Below, piece after piece: positions 1-9,167 of a stretch of DNA of 64,000 nucleotides. The notes beneath the pieces were generated by a model, which was not told where the DNA came from, did not search any database, and saw only the letters and a program-made list of their open reading frames with translations. Location: contig NZ_SRSH01000002.1 of assembly GCF_006175985.1 (NCBI RefSeq), positions 124,001 to 188,000 on the forward strand, in the 5' to 3' direction. The stretch comes from Methylotetracoccus oryzae. GTDB taxonomy: Bacteria > Pseudomonadota > Gammaproteobacteria > Methylococcales > Methylococcaceae. A program made the translations under genes and the position numbers. Position 1 is the stretch's first letter, and every line of letters begins with the position of its first letter.

Positions 1-16
1 TGGGTGAGCTTCCGGC

Positions 17-2896
17 ATGACAGATTCGATCTCGGGGCCCGCCGCCGTACCAATCCCCCCTGGCTACGCAACGCTTCCCGCTGGCATACACGCGCGGGCC
101 GAGGAAGCGTGGTTGGCCTTTCTGAAGCAATACGGCGCCTTGGATTCGATCCCGCAAAAGATCGCGGAATCCGTCGTGCTCGTGTGGTCCGCAAGTCCTT
201 TCGTGATGCAATGGTGCTTGCGGGAGCCGGAATGGCTCTCAGCAGAGGAAACGCTGCAACGATTGCTCACGGCCACGGGCATTGTGGCGTACCGTGAGTC
301 ACTGAGGCTGGCGCTGTCGTCCTGCTCGAACGAGGCGGACCTCGGGCCCGTCCTGCGGCGCTTCCGGATGCGGGAGATGGCGCGCCTGGCGTGGCGTGAC
401 ATCGCAGGACTGGCCGACATCGATGCGACGCTACGCGAGACCTCCGAACTCGCGGAAGCGATCGTCTCCGAAGCGCTCGCCGTCCTTTTTGATCGCGCTT
501 GCAAGGCAACAGGCACACCGCTTACCCCGGAAGGCGACGTGCAGCCGTTATGCGTCGTCGGTATGGGGAAGCTCGGCGCCTGGGAACTCAACTTTTCCTC
601 GGATATCGACCTGATCTTCCTCTTTCGCAGCGAGGGAGCCTTTCCGGACCGGCGAGCAACGAGCTATTCGGAATTCTACACGCGCCTGGGTCGCCGCCTC
701 ATTCAGCTCCTCGATGAAACGACCGATGCGGGCTTCGTATTCCGTGTCGACATGCGCCTGCGGCCCTTCGGGGACAGCGGACCACTGGTCATGAGTTTCG
801 ACGCGCTAGAGCTTTATTTCCAGACCCAGGCGCGCGAATGGGAACGCTACGCGATGGTCAAGGCGCGTGTCATCTCGGGCGATGCCGTCTCGACGCGACA
901 ACTTGACGCGCTGATCGAGTCCTTCGTCTACCGCAGGTATCTGGACTACCGGGCGTTCGGGGAACTGCGGGATCTGAAACAGAAGATTCTCACGGAGGTT
1001 CTGCGCCGCGATCGCCAGGAGAACATAAAGCTGGGTCTGGGTGGGATACGCGAAATCGAATTCGTCGCTCAGGTCTTCCAGTTGATTCGAGGAGGTCATG
1101 AACGCGGCTTGCGCGACCGTCGTGTCATCGAGACTTTGGCCATGCTGGCGCGGCAGGGCCACCTGCCGGAAGCGGTGGTCCGCAAACTGACGGAATCTTA
1201 TCGATTCCTGCGCATGATAGAGAATCGGCTGCAGGAATTTCAGGACCAACAGACGCACGACTTGCCACAGGGGCCGGAGCATCAGGCGCTTCTTGCCTGG
1301 TCGCTCGGCTATGGGGATTGGCCCGCGTTAAAGGCTCGTGTAGATGACCTGCGGCGTCAGACGCACGAGGTCTTTGAGCAGGTGATGGCGGCGCCGCATA
1401 CCGAAGGTGAGGAGCAGGTCTATTGCGTCGGCGGGGAGTTGCCACCCACTGCGTGGCTGGAGTCGGTCGGATTTCCGGACCCTCAACTGGCGTGGCGGTT
1501 GCTTGAGGATTTTGAGCACGCCCGCCCGGTGAAGCGCCTGACGAGCCGCGGGGCTGCCGACCTCAATCGGTTGATGCCGCTGATATTGCGGGCGGTGGCT
1601 ACGAGTCTCGATCCCGAGTTGGCCTTAGGGCGCTTGTTGCGACTCCTAGAGTCCATCGCGTCGCGGAGTGTCTATTTCGCGCTATTGGCGGAAAATCCCC
1701 TGGCCTTGTCGCAACTTGTCAGGTTCGCCGTTGCAAGCCCCTGGATCATCCAACATATTACCCAGTTTCCGGTACTACTGGACGAGTTACTGGATCCCCG
1801 GGCGCTCTATCGTCCGTTGAGCCGCTCGGAACTGGCGGCAGAACTGGAAGAGAAACTCACCCTGGTCGATTTGGGCGATGCCGAACAGCGAATGGTGGCG
1901 TTCCGTCAATTCAAGCAGGCGAACCTTTTGCGCGTGGCGGCGACCGACATCATGGGCGTCACCCCCCTCATGGTGGTTAGCGACTATCTGAGCTACCTAG
2001 CCGAAACCCTGGTGGACGGCGTGTTGCGGGAGGCATGGCGCGTGACTGTGGGCCGGCATGGTGGGCCACCCGGTTCGGCCGGTCCTGAAGACCTGCGTGG
2101 TTTCGGGGTCGTGGCCTATGGCAAGCTCGGGGGCCTCGAATTGGGCTACGGCTCGGACCTCGATTTGGTCTTTCTCCACAACGCCCCGGATGTGACGACG
2201 TTGACCGAGGGCTCCAGCCCGGTGACGGTGGCCGAGTTTTATGCGCGGGTCGCCAAGCGTCTGGTCTCCCTGATGACCACGCAGACGCACGCCGGTGCCT
2301 TGTATGAGATCGATCTGCGTCTGAGACCTAGCGGGAATTCCGGATTGCTCGTGAGCAGTCTGGAGGCGTACGAAACCTATCAACGCGAGTCGGCCTGGAC
2401 TTGGGAGCAGCAATCCTTGGTCCGGGCGCGCTTCATCGCCGGGGACGCGGTCGTGGGTGAGCGTTTTTCCGAGATCCGGTGCGACACGCTGGCACGCCCG
2501 CGTGACAAGACGACGCTACGCGCCGAAGTCGTGGAAATGCGCGAGAAGATGCGTCAGCACCTGCTCGTTGTTGATTCGCAGGTCTTTGATTTGAAACAGG
2601 GGGTTGGCGGTATTGCGGACATCGAGTTTATTGTACAATTCGGGGTCCTAGCTAATGCCGCCGCCGCCCCGGCGATCACGCGGTGGACCGATGTGGTTCG
2701 CCTGCTCGATGCCTTGCGGGATGTGAATTTCCTTTCGCCCGAAGACGCGGAGACGCTCCGAAACGTCTACTGCCACTATCGCGCCCAGGTTCACCGCTGC
2801 GCCTTGCGGGAAGAACCCGCGCTGGTTCCGAGCAGCGAGAATTCTGCCGAAAGTGCCGCTATTGAGCGGATATGGCAACGCATTATGCAAGATTAG
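17..2896 (+). CDS. glnE: Bifunctional glutamine synthetase adenylyltransferase/deadenylylase
   Basis: Adds AMP to, and removes AMP from, a tyrosine of glutamine synthetase in response to PII, so it tunes ammonium assimilation in the cytoplasm. The 959-residue product is the usual length (about 946 in E. coli). It has the two diagnostic nucleotidyltransferase signatures: an N-terminal SSDIDLIF near residues 194-201 (deadenylylase half) and a C-terminal GSDLDLVF near 711-718 (adenylylase half). The intervening helical region and the VGGIADIEF motif fit the family. The ATG at 17 gives the expected N-terminus. It lies 39 bp upstream of ilvE on the same strand, a frequent pairing in Gammaproteobacteria. 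Confidence 0.97.
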   Translation: MTDSISGPAAVPIPPGYATLPAGIHARAEEAWLAFLKQYGALDSIPQKIAESVVLVWSASPFVMQWCLREPEWLSAEETLQRLLTATGIVAYRESLRLALSSCSNEADLGPVLRRFRMREMARLAWRDIAGLADIDATLRETSELAEAIVSEALAVLFDRACKATGTPLTPEGDVQPLCVVGMGKLGAWELNFSSDIDLIFLFRSEGAFPDRRATSYSEFYTRLGRRLIQLLDETTDAGFVFRVDMRLRPFGDSGPLVMSFDALELYFQTQAREWERYAMVKARVISGDAVSTRQLDALIESFVYRRYLDYRAFGELRDLKQKILTEVLRRDRQENIKLGLGGIREIEFVAQVFQLIRGGHERGLRDRRVIETLAMLARQGHLPEAVVRKLTESYRFLRMIENRLQEFQDQQTHDLPQGPEHQALLAWSLGYGDWPALKARVDDLRRQTHEVFEQVMAAPHTEGEEQVYCVGGELPPTAWLESVGFPDPQLAWRLLEDFEHARPVKRLTSRGAADLNRLMPLILRAVATSLDPELALGRLLRLLESIASRSVYFALLAENPLALSQLVRFAVASPWIIQHITQFPVLLDELLDPRALYRPLSRSELAAELEEKLTLVDLGDAEQRMVAFRQFKQANLLRVAATDIMGVTPLMVVSDYLSYLAETLVDGVLREAWRVTVGRHGGPPGSAGPEDLRGFGVVAYGKLGGLELGYGSDLDLVFLHNAPDVTTLTEGSSPVTVAEFYARVAKRLVSLMTTQTHAGALYEIDLRLRPSGNSGLLVSSLEAYETYQRESAWTWEQQSLVRARFIAGDAVVGERFSEIRCDTLARPRDKTTLRAEVVEMREKMRQHLLVVDSQVFDLKQGVGGIADIEFIVQFGVLANAAAAPAITRWTDVVRLLDALRDVNFLSPEDAETLRNVYCHYRAQVHRCALREEPALVPSSENSAESAAIERIWQRIMQD

Positions 2897-2935
2897 TGAC
2901 GCTTCACGATTAATTTCCCATGCAGGAGTGAGTCC

Positions 2936-3874
2936 ATGGCGATGGAGGATAGAGACGGTGTGATCTGGCTGGACGGCGAATGGATCGATTGGCGCGACGC
3001 CAAAGTCCACGTGCTGACCCACACACTGCATTACGGGTGCGGCGTCTTCGAGGGTCTCCGGGCCTACCAGACCGACCGCGGCGCGGCGATCTTTCGGTTG
3101 CGTGACCATACCGATCGGTTGTTCCGCTCGGCTCACATCATGGCGATGTCCATGCCCTATGACAGGGACACGCTCAACCGCATTCAGTGCGAAGCAGTCA
3201 CCCGGAATCGGTTGGCGAGTGCCTACATTCGCCCGATGTGTTTCCTGGGCAGCGAAGGCATGGGACTGCATGCAAGCAACCTGAAGGTGCATGTAATGGT
3301 TGCCGCCTGGGAATGGGGCAGCTATCTAGGCGCGGAGAACATGACCCGGGGCATTCGCGTGCGCACCTCGTCTTTTACGCGCAGCCACGTCAACAGTGCC
3401 ATGCTGAAGGCCAAGGCGAATGGCAACTACCTGAACTCGATCCTGGCGGTGAAGGAGGCCGTTGCAGCCGGGTGCGACGAAGCTCTGCTGTTGGACCACG
3501 AAGGCTTCGTTGCCGAGGGTAGCGGTGAGAATATCTTCATCGTACGGAATGGCTGCCTGTACACGCCGGATCTGACATCGGCCCTGGAAGGAATCACGCG
3601 CGAGACGATCATGACGCTCGCCGCTGATCTGGGTATCGAGGTGCGCGAAAAGCGCATCACGCGAGACGAGGTCTATGTTGCGGATGAAGCATTCTTCACC
3701 GGTACGGCTGCCGAAGTGACGCCGATACGCGAAGTGGACTCTCGCAGCATTGGTCCTTATGGTGGGCGTGGGCCTGTTACTGAAAAGCTGCAGTCGCTCT
3801 ATTTTTCGTACGTGCATGGGAAACAGGCGGAGCGTACGGAATGGCTGAGCTATGTCGACCGCATAGCGGATTGA
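2936..3874 (+). CDS. ilvE: Branched-chain amino acid aminotransferase
   Basis: PLP-dependent fold-type IV transaminase that performs the last step of Leu, Ile and Val synthesis using glutamate. At 312 residues it matches the family (about 309). The Schiff-base lysine is K160 in AKANGNY, followed by the conserved VAEGSGENIF and GTAAEVTP segments that bind the cofactor phosphate. An AGGAGTGAG ribosome site sits just before the ATG. It follows glnE by 39 bp and is probably co-transcribed. A closely related D-amino-acid transaminase is excluded by the full IlvE motif set. Confidence 0.96.
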   Translation: MAMEDRDGVIWLDGEWIDWRDAKVHVLTHTLHYGCGVFEGLRAYQTDRGAAIFRLRDHTDRLFRSAHIMAMSMPYDRDTLNRIQCEAVTRNRLASAYIRPMCFLGSEGMGLHASNLKVHVMVAAWEWGSYLGAENMTRGIRVRTSSFTRSHVNSAMLKAKANGNYLNSILAVKEAVAAGCDEALLLDHEGFVAEGSGENIFIVRNGCLYTPDLTSALEGITRETIMTLAADLGIEVREKRITRDEVYVADEAFFTGTAAEVTPIREVDSRSIGPYGGRGPVTEKLQSLYFSYVHGKQAERTEWLSYVDRIAD

Positions 3875-3887
3875 ACCCGGGCGGTGC

Positions 3888-3925
3888 GGGTTGCGGCCAT
3901 CGCTTCATCGGCGACGTCGCAACCC
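3888..3925. terminator. Hairpin between convergent ilvE and degQ
   Basis: Perfect 8-bp inverted repeat GGGTTGCG / CGCAACCC (3888-3895 and 3918-3925), starting 13 bp after the ilvE stop. There is no clear T-run, so termination is inferred from its position between convergent genes. Confidence 0.4.
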
Positions 3926-3937
3926 CTCAAGCAAACT

Positions 3938-3964
3938 GCCCGAGCAGGAGTCGCGTCCTCGGGC
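3938..3964 (-). terminator. Hairpin at the degQ 3' end
   Basis: Perfect 7-bp inverted repeat GCCCGAG / CTCGGGC (3938-3944 and 3958-3964) that touches the degQ stop codon. It is a second stem in the same 89-bp convergent gap. There is no T-run on the minus-strand side. Confidence 0.4.
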
Positions 3965-5331
3965 TAACGCAGCATCAGGAAAAAGGCGCCGCTGCCGCGC
4001 TGCAGGTTTAGCAGCAACTCCTTGCTGCCTTTGGCGGCGGCCGCGAGATCATCCAGATTGGTGATCGGGCGGCGGTTCGCCATCACGAGGATGTCCCCCG
4101 GGCGCAGTCCAGCAGCCCAGGCATAGGAAGCACTGTGGATCCGCTCGACCAGTACGCCTGTCGCAGGCGCATCCGGCGGCGTGTTCTCGAGCACGGTTCC
4201 AGCGAGTTTGGGGTGAATTTTGTTGCCGTCTTCACGGACGATTTTCGGTGCGGCAATCTCGGCGCTTCGGGTCACCGTGTCGCCCTTGTGGATGACCTCG
4301 ACCTCGACCTTCTCACCGACGCGCAGCAATCCGATGGCATTGCGGACGTCCATGCTATTCCTGACCTTGCGGCCGTTGATCGCAAGCACGATATCGCCAG
4401 GTTCGAGCTGAGCGCGGGCCGCCGGCGAGCCGGCCTGCACGGAACTGATCACCGCGCCCTGATTCTGCGGTAACGCGAACGCCTGAGCGAGTTCCGGCGT
4501 CAGATCCTGGGCGCTGATGCCAAGTAGACCGCGGCGGATCTCGCCGTGCTCGATCAGCTGGTCCTTGATCTGGGCCGCCATTTTCGACGGGATGGCAAAA
4601 CCGATGCCGACATTCCCGCCGCTCGGCGCGATGATGGCAGTGTTGATGCCGACCAGTTCCCCGTTCAGGTTCACGAGCGCGCCGCCCGAGTTGCCGGGGT
4701 TGATCGATGCGTCGGTCTGTATGAAATCCTCGTAACCCTCGATCCCGAGGCCCGATCGACCCAATGCACTGACGATCCCGGAGGTGACGCTCTGACCCAG
4801 GCCGAAGGGATTGCCGATGGCCACGACGAAATCCCCGACTTCCAACTTATCCGAATCGGCAATGGGTAGTGCGGTGAGATTCTGCGGCTCGGTCTTGATC
4901 ACGGCAACATCCGATTCGGGATCGGTGCCGACCAGCGTCGCGTTCAGTTGTCGACCATCGCTGAGCGTGACCGTGATCTCTTGTGCCTTGTCGATCACGT
5001 GGTTGTTCGTGAGGATATAACCCCGCGCGGCATCGACGATAACGCCCGATCCGAGGCTGGAGGACTGGCGTTGTTGCGGTGCGTCCGGCATCTGGAAAAA
5101 ATGTCTGAAGAACGGATCGCGCATGAGGGGGTGCTCTGCCGTTTCAATCCGTGTGCGCGTCGAAATGTTCACGACTGCGGGCGTTGTCTTCCGCAGCATC
5201 GGGGCGAGGCTGGGCAGCCGCTGTCCATCGATGCTGTCCGGCCAGGCGCCCAAGGCAGGCGCCATCGGCTGCAATCCGCCCAGGCAGGCCAGAGCAACGA
5301 CGGGGAGTAAGGGAATCCGAACCTTGCGCAT
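3964..5331 (-). CDS. degQ: DegQ/HtrA-family periplasmic serine endoprotease
   Basis: Periplasmic quality-control protease that degrades or chaperones misfolded envelope proteins. The protein starts with a signal peptide (MRKVRIPLLP then a hydrophobic stretch, cleaved around ALG-A). The catalytic triad is visible as H111 (TNNHVID), D141 (ESDVAVIK) and S215 (GNSGGA). Two PDZ domains follow, at about residues 270-350 and 385-455. I chose the ATG at 5331 because AAGG lies 8 bases upstream. A GTG at 5340 is in frame but less well placed. The 455-residue length fits DegQ or the Pseudomonas MucD. No alginate or RpoE regulatory genes are adjacent. Confidence 0.95.
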   Translation of the reverse strand: MRKVRIPLLPVVALACLGGLQPMAPALGAWPDSIDGQRLPSLAPMLRKTTPAVVNISTRTRIETAEHPLMRDPFFRHFFQMPDAPQQRQSSSLGSGVIVDAARGYILTNNHVIDKAQEITVTLSDGRQLNATLVGTDPESDVAVIKTEPQNLTALPIADSDKLEVGDFVVAIGNPFGLGQSVTSGIVSALGRSGLGIEGYEDFIQTDASINPGNSGGALVNLNGELVGINTAIIAPSGGNVGIGFAIPSKMAAQIKDQLIEHGEIRRGLLGISAQDLTPELAQAFALPQNQGAVISSVQAGSPAARAQLEPGDIVLAINGRKVRNSMDVRNAIGLLRVGEKVEVEVIHKGDTVTRSAEIAAPKIVREDGNKIHPKLAGTVLENTPPDAPATGVLVERIHSASYAWAAGLRPGDILVMANRRPITNLDDLAAAAKGSKELLLNLQRGSGAFFLMLR

Positions 5332-5642
5332 GAACCTCACCTTAAGTGTGCAATCGTTGGCGTTGGGGAGGAGCCTTGGGGCCCCTTGACCATCTTGCCG
5401 ATATGCTTCGTGCGAACCCGAATTTCAAGGGGGCGAGGGCGTGCAATGGCGCGCTGCGGGGCAGGGTGGTGCCTGCAGGCTTCAGCCAGTGCAGGATGCC
5501 GGTGGGGCTCGGAGGCGATGCTGGTTGGAGTTCAAGCGGAGTGAAGCGACAATTTCTTCCTCCGGGTGCGCCTCTGCTGAGAGTGGGGCGCGATGGTTCA
5601 AGCGATGGGGGCAGGCGCGTCCGGGAGCGCCTGCCCAGGCGG
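5332..5642. other. Non-coding gap between degQ and rpmG
   Basis: About 310 bp that carries the degQ 5' region on the minus strand and, at the right end, the rpmG hairpin. I see no convincing ORF, tRNA, or 4.5S, 6S or tmRNA signature in it. Confidence 0.5.
5609..5636 (-). terminator. Strong hairpin after rpmB-rpmG
   Basis: Perfect 10-bp GC-rich inverted repeat GGGCAGGCGC / GCGCCTGCCC with an 8-base loop. It begins 6 bases past the rpmG stop on the minus strand. Its position fits the terminator of the ribosomal protein operon. No T-run follows, so it may instead act as an RNA 3'-end stabiliser. Confidence 0.5.
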
Positions 5643-5798
5643 TCATTTGATCTTGCCTTCCTTGTACATCACGTGCTTTCGCACGACCGGATCAAACTTC
5701 TTGATTTCCATCTTTTCCGGCATGGTCTTCTTGTTCTTGCTGGTCGTATAGAAATGCCCGGTTCCGGCTGACGAAATAAGCTTGATTTTGTCCCGCAT
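5643..5798 (-). CDS. rpmG: 50S ribosomal protein L33
   Basis: Small basic protein of the large ribosomal subunit. The 51-residue product starts [19 protein letters not shown] and ends [11 protein letters not shown], a full-length match in pattern to bacterial L33 (50-55 residues). It is the cysteine-free form, so it does not bind zinc. AGGAG lies before the ATG. It follows rpmB by 30 bp in the conserved rpmB-rpmG order. Confidence 0.97.
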   Translation of the reverse strand: MRDKIKLISSAGTGHFYTTSKNKKTMPEKMEIKKFDPVVRKHVMYKEGKIK

Positions 5799-5828
5799 CA
5801 GAGTCGCTCCTGATTTTTGGCGATGGGT

Positions 5829-6065
5829 TTAGACGGTTACGCCGCGTTTCCGCATGTCAGCCAACACAGCTTCGATGCCGTTCTTGTCGATCGTCCGCAG
5901 ACCCTGGTTGGATACGCGCAGCTTGACCCAACGGTTTTCGCTGGCAACCCAGAAGCGGTGATCATGCACGTTCGGGTTGAAGACCTTCTTGGTCTTGTTG
6001 TTAGCATGGGAGACGTTATGGCCTACAATACGGCGTTTACCCGTTACCTGGCACGTTCTGGACAT
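5829..6065 (-). CDS. rpmB: 50S ribosomal protein L28
   Basis: Large-subunit ribosomal protein of 78 residues, the same length as E. coli L28. It begins [12 protein letters not shown] and contains the conserved [12 protein letters not shown]-like segment (here [12 protein letters not shown]) and the C-terminal GIEAVLADM helix. A longer in-frame start at 6095 exists, but it adds residues that L28 does not have. I therefore chose the ATG at 6065, with GAGG upstream. First gene of the minus-strand rpmB-rpmG pair. Confidence 0.97.
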   Translation of the reverse strand: MSRTCQVTGKRRIVGHNVSHANNKTKKVFNPNVHDHRFWVASENRWVKLRVSNQGLRTIDKNGIEAVLADMRKRGVTV

Positions 6066-6102
6066 CGTGAGCCTCGAAACCTTGAGTGAGATCAAACTCC
6101 GC

Positions 6103-6132
6103 TTTATATATGAAGCGAGTCGCAGTCGTCAA
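6103..6132 (-). promoter_or_regulatory. Sigma-70-like promoter for rpmB-rpmG
   Basis: Read on the minus strand, TTGACG (6132-6127) is followed after 16 bases by TATATA (6110-6105). TATAAA at an 18-base spacing overlaps the same site. It lies about 40 bp upstream of the rpmB start in the divergent rpmB/gshB gap. No transcription data were available. Confidence 0.55.
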
Positions 6133-6173
6133 TCCCTGCGGGCCGCGCCACACCGGGGTTCGGAGGGGCCGCG

Positions 6174-7130
6174 ATGAGCCTGAAGCTCGGTATCGTCATG
6201 GATCCGATCGGCAAGATCAAGATCGAAAAGGACACCAGTTTCGCGTTGTTGCTCGAAGCGCAGGCGCGTGGTTGGCCGCTCTACTACATGGAGTTGAACG
6301 ACTTGTTCCTGCGGGATGGCCGCGCCTTTGCTCGCGTTCGCTTGCTGAGCGTAACGCGCAACGAAGACGCGTGGTATCGCTTCCACGGCGAGGAAACACT
6401 GCCTCTGGACTCACTCGATGTCGTCCTGATGCGCAAGGATCCGCCCTTCGATCAGGAGTATATCTACGCAACCTATCTGCTCGAGTGCGCGGAGAACCAC
6501 GGCGTTCGTGTCATCAACAGGCCGCGCTCGCTACGCGACGCCAACGAAAAGCTGTTCACCTCGTGGTTTCCGCAATGCTGTGCGCCGACGCTGGTGGCGC
6601 GGGAAGCGGCACGTTTGCGGGAGTTCCTGCACGAGCAGGAAGAGATCATCCTGAAGCCGCTGGATGGCATGGGGGGTGCGTCGATCTTTCGGGTTGCGCT
6701 GGGCGATCCCAATTTGACGGTGATCCTCGAGACCATGACCCGGCACAATACACGTTTTGTCATGGCGCAGCGTTATCTGCCGGAAATCGTCGACGGCGAC
6801 AAACGCATACTCGTCGTCAACGGCGAGGCCGTTCCCTACGCGCTTGCGCGCATTCCCGCGGCGGGTGAGAGCCGTGGCAACCTCGCGGCCGGTGGTCGGG
6901 CCGAAGGCCGGCCGCTCACGGAACGCGATCGCTGGATTGCGGCCCAGGTTGCGCCCGAACTGAAGAAGCGGGGACTGGCCTTCGTCGGGCTGGACGTCAT
7001 CGGCGATTATCTGACTGAGGTCAATGTCACGAGCCCCACCTGTGTACAGGAGCTTGACCGTCAGTTCGGACTCAATATCAGCGCCCGCTTGATGGACCAC
7101 ATCGCAGCGACTGTCGCCGAGGCTTCCTGA
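6174..7130 (+). CDS. gshB: Glutathione synthase
   Basis: ATP-grasp ligase that joins gamma-glutamylcysteine and glycine to form glutathione in the cytoplasm. The 318-residue length equals the family norm (about 316). Conserved features include the N-terminal GIVMDPIGKI, KPLDGMGGASIFR in the ATP-grasp region, and the metal- and substrate-binding LTEVNVTSPTCVQELDR near the end. GGAGGGG precedes the ATG. It starts the plus-strand gshB-tonB-algH-ruvX-pyrR-pyrB-pyrC' cluster seen in Pseudomonas. Confidence 0.97.
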   Translation: MSLKLGIVMDPIGKIKIEKDTSFALLLEAQARGWPLYYMELNDLFLRDGRAFARVRLLSVTRNEDAWYRFHGEETLPLDSLDVVLMRKDPPFDQEYIYATYLLECAENHGVRVINRPRSLRDANEKLFTSWFPQCCAPTLVAREAARLREFLHEQEEIILKPLDGMGGASIFRVALGDPNLTVILETMTRHNTRFVMAQRYLPEIVDGDKRILVVNGEAVPYALARIPAAGESRGNLAAGGRAEGRPLTERDRWIAAQVAPELKKRGLAFVGLDVIGDYLTEVNVTSPTCVQELDRQFGLNISARLMDHIAATVAEAS

Positions 7131-7133
7131 TTC

Positions 7134-8099
7134 ATGAACAGCTGGCCGCAGTCCGGCGATCGTTTGCTGCCCTTTCTGCTGGCAGCGCTGCTGCTGCACG
7201 GCGCGGTGCTGTACGCAGTACGGCTCGATCTGCCGCCGGTCGCGATCAACCGGCCGCCGGCCACCGTGCTCGACATCGCGCTGGAGCGTACGCCGACGCC
7301 GGTGGCCGTTGACGCGGCGGGCCACGTTCCGGCCCAAGCCGAGAGCCGGCCGGGCGCGATCAATCCGCCAGAGGTTAGCTCCAAGGCCGCACCGACCGGG
7401 CCAAATGTCGCCACCGGGCCCGCTGCGATGGTCGGTGCCGGCAGTGCGCGGGCCTCCGCAGCAGACTCGCCGACGATCGCAACTTACACTCCGGTGCCGA
7501 AGCCTCTGCCGCGGAAGGCGCGAGTGGAACGCGTGCCTGCGCGCAGCGTCCAGGCGGCGACGGAGGCGCCCGCCGCGGACGCGCCGCTTTCGGGCGTGCC
7601 ATCGGCATCGGACGCTGCTGCGGGGTCGGCGCCACCTGTCGAGCGGCCTCGGGTGACGTCATCGCTGCTAGACCGGCAGATTAGCGAGTGGACGGCCTCT
7701 TACACCGAGACCCGGGCCAGGGAGTCCGCAATGCCTGCTCGGACGGCTTATGTAGCCCAGGTGACGACTCATCGCTATGCCGCGGATGCGTACGAAAGGG
7801 CATGGCAGGACAAAGTGGAGCGCATCGGCAACCTGAACTACCCTGAAGAAGCGCGCCGCAAGAACTTGAGCGGAGGTCTGCTGCTGACCGTGGGTGTCAA
7901 TGCGGACGGCAGTCTGAAAGGCATCAATGTCGCAAAGTCATCCGGGCACGCGGAACTCGATGAGGCGGCCGTCAGGATCGTTCGCCTCGCGGCGCCGTTC
8001 GCGCCGTTTCCCTCGCAGTTAAAAGCGGATTACGATGTGCTCGTAATCACCCGGACTTGGCGCTTCTTTACGGATCACCATCTGTCGACGGCGCCTTGA
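7134..8099 (+). CDS. TonB-like energy transducer
   Basis: The 321-residue protein has one N-terminal membrane segment (about residues 10-28) and a long Pro/Ala-rich periplasmic linker. A C-terminal TonB domain lies at about 225-312, with NYPEEARRKNLSGGLL, GVNADGSL and a hydrophobic SGHAELDEAAVRIV helix. TonB proteins couple the proton gradient to outer-membrane receptors. The gene starts 3 bp after gshB and precedes algH, the same position as tonB3 in Pseudomonas, which is linked to twitching motility. No exbB, exbD or receptor gene is nearby, so its partner is unknown. Confidence 0.87.
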   Translation: MNSWPQSGDRLLPFLLAALLLHGAVLYAVRLDLPPVAINRPPATVLDIALERTPTPVAVDAAGHVPAQAESRPGAINPPEVSSKAAPTGPNVATGPAAMVGAGSARASAADSPTIATYTPVPKPLPRKARVERVPARSVQAATEAPAADAPLSGVPSASDAAAGSAPPVERPRVTSSLLDRQISEWTASYTETRARESAMPARTAYVAQVTTHRYAADAYERAWQDKVERIGNLNYPEEARRKNLSGGLLLTVGVNADGSLKGINVAKSSGHAELDEAAVRIVRLAAPFAPFPSQLKADYDVLVITRTWRFFTDHHLSTAP

Positions 8100-8137
8100 C
8101 GCTCGGCAGCACCTTGCCGCTCCGACAAAGAACAGCC

Positions 8138-8704
8138 ATGAACGAGCAAGCGGACAATCTGACCAATCATTTCCTGATCGCCATGCCGGGCCTCGCCGAT
8201 CCGATCTTCGCCAAGACGGTGACCTACCTTTGCCAGCACAGCGCCGATGGTGCCTTGGGCATCATCGTGAACCGGCCGTCGGAACTCACACTGGGCGAGG
8301 TCATGGAGCAGATGAATATCGAAGTGGAGACGGCTTCCGTCGGACAGGCGCAGGTCTACTTCGGTGGGCCGGTCCATCGCGAGCGAGGCTTTGTGCTGCA
8401 CGAACCGGGCGAACAGTGGGATTCGACGCTGACGGTCTCCGACTCCATCGCGCTGACGACATCCCGGGACATTCTCGAAGCGATCGGGTCCGGTCGCGGC
8501 CCCCGCCGTATTCTGGTCGCGTTGGGTTATGCCGGGTGGGCGAAGGGCCAGTTGGAGCGGGAGATCGGCGAGAACGCCTGGCTGAACGCTCCGGCCGAGG
8601 CGCCCATCCTGTTCGATCTCCCGGCCACGCAGCGCTGGAAGGCCGCAGCCGGGCTGATGGGAATCGATATCGGACTGCTGGGCAGTACGGCGGGCCATGC
8701 CTGA
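8138..8704 (+). CDS. algH: AlgH/YqgE family protein
   Basis: Cytoplasmic protein of the UPF0301 family, named for an effect on alginate genes in Pseudomonas; its biochemical role is unsettled. The 188-residue form from the ATG at 8138 begins MNEQADNLTNHFLIAMPGL, the typical family N-terminus. It has the conserved ALGIIVNRPSE, VYFGGPV and LVALGYAGWAKGQLE segments. An upstream in-frame start at 8057 would overlap the TonB gene and adds non-conserved residues. It overlaps ruvX by 8 bp, so coupling is likely. Confidence 0.94.
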   Translation: MNEQADNLTNHFLIAMPGLADPIFAKTVTYLCQHSADGALGIIVNRPSELTLGEVMEQMNIEVETASVGQAQVYFGGPVHRERGFVLHEPGEQWDSTLTVSDSIALTTSRDILEAIGSGRGPRRILVALGYAGWAKGQLEREIGENAWLNAPAEAPILFDLPATQRWKAAAGLMGIDIGLLGSTAGHA

Positions 8705-9167
8705 AGTACGCCCCGAGAGTATCGCTGGCGTGGTCGTCGGCTTCGACTTCGGCACCAAGCGGATCGGCGTTGCAGTCGGTCAGACGGTGACCCGCTCGGC
8801 CGCGGCGCTGTGCACGATTCTGCTGGGCCGTAAGCACGAACCTTGGAAGACCATTTCGGAGATCCGGACGACCTGGCAGCCGGCGGCATTCGTCGTGGGC
8901 TGGCCCTATGCCCAGCCAGGTGAGGAGAATCCCGTTCAGGTCGCGATCGGACATTTTGCCGCCGGCCTGGCCAGACGGTACCGTTTGCCTGTCTTTGCGT
9001 TCGACGAAACACTCTCGACCGCCGATGCACGCGCGCGTTTTTTTGGCGGAGATCACCACCGATCCGTTCGGTTCGCCGCTCAGAAGGACGAGCTGGCCGC
9101 GCGACTGATACTGCAATCCTGGCTGGATGAACCGGCAGCCTCGAACCTTGCCGAGTCAGTCCCATGA
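8697..9167 (+). CDS. ruvX: Holliday junction resolvase-like protein YqgF (RuvX)
   Basis: RNase-H-fold nuclease linked to 16S rRNA 5'-end processing and to antitermination. The 156-residue product has the catalytic-Asp motif FDFGTKRIGVAVG near residue 14, the second acidic motif in FDETLSTADA near residue 102, and the C-terminal helix with KDELAARLILQ. It overlaps algH at its start and pyrR at its end by a few bases. The order algH-ruvX-pyrR-pyrB is conserved in Pseudomonas. Confidence 0.94.
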   Translation: MPEVRPESIAGVVVGFDFGTKRIGVAVGQTVTRSAAALCTILLGRKHEPWKTISEIRTTWQPAAFVVGWPYAQPGEENPVQVAIGHFAAGLARRYRLPVFAFDETLSTADARARFFGGDHHRSVRFAAQKDELAARLILQSWLDEPAASNLAESVP

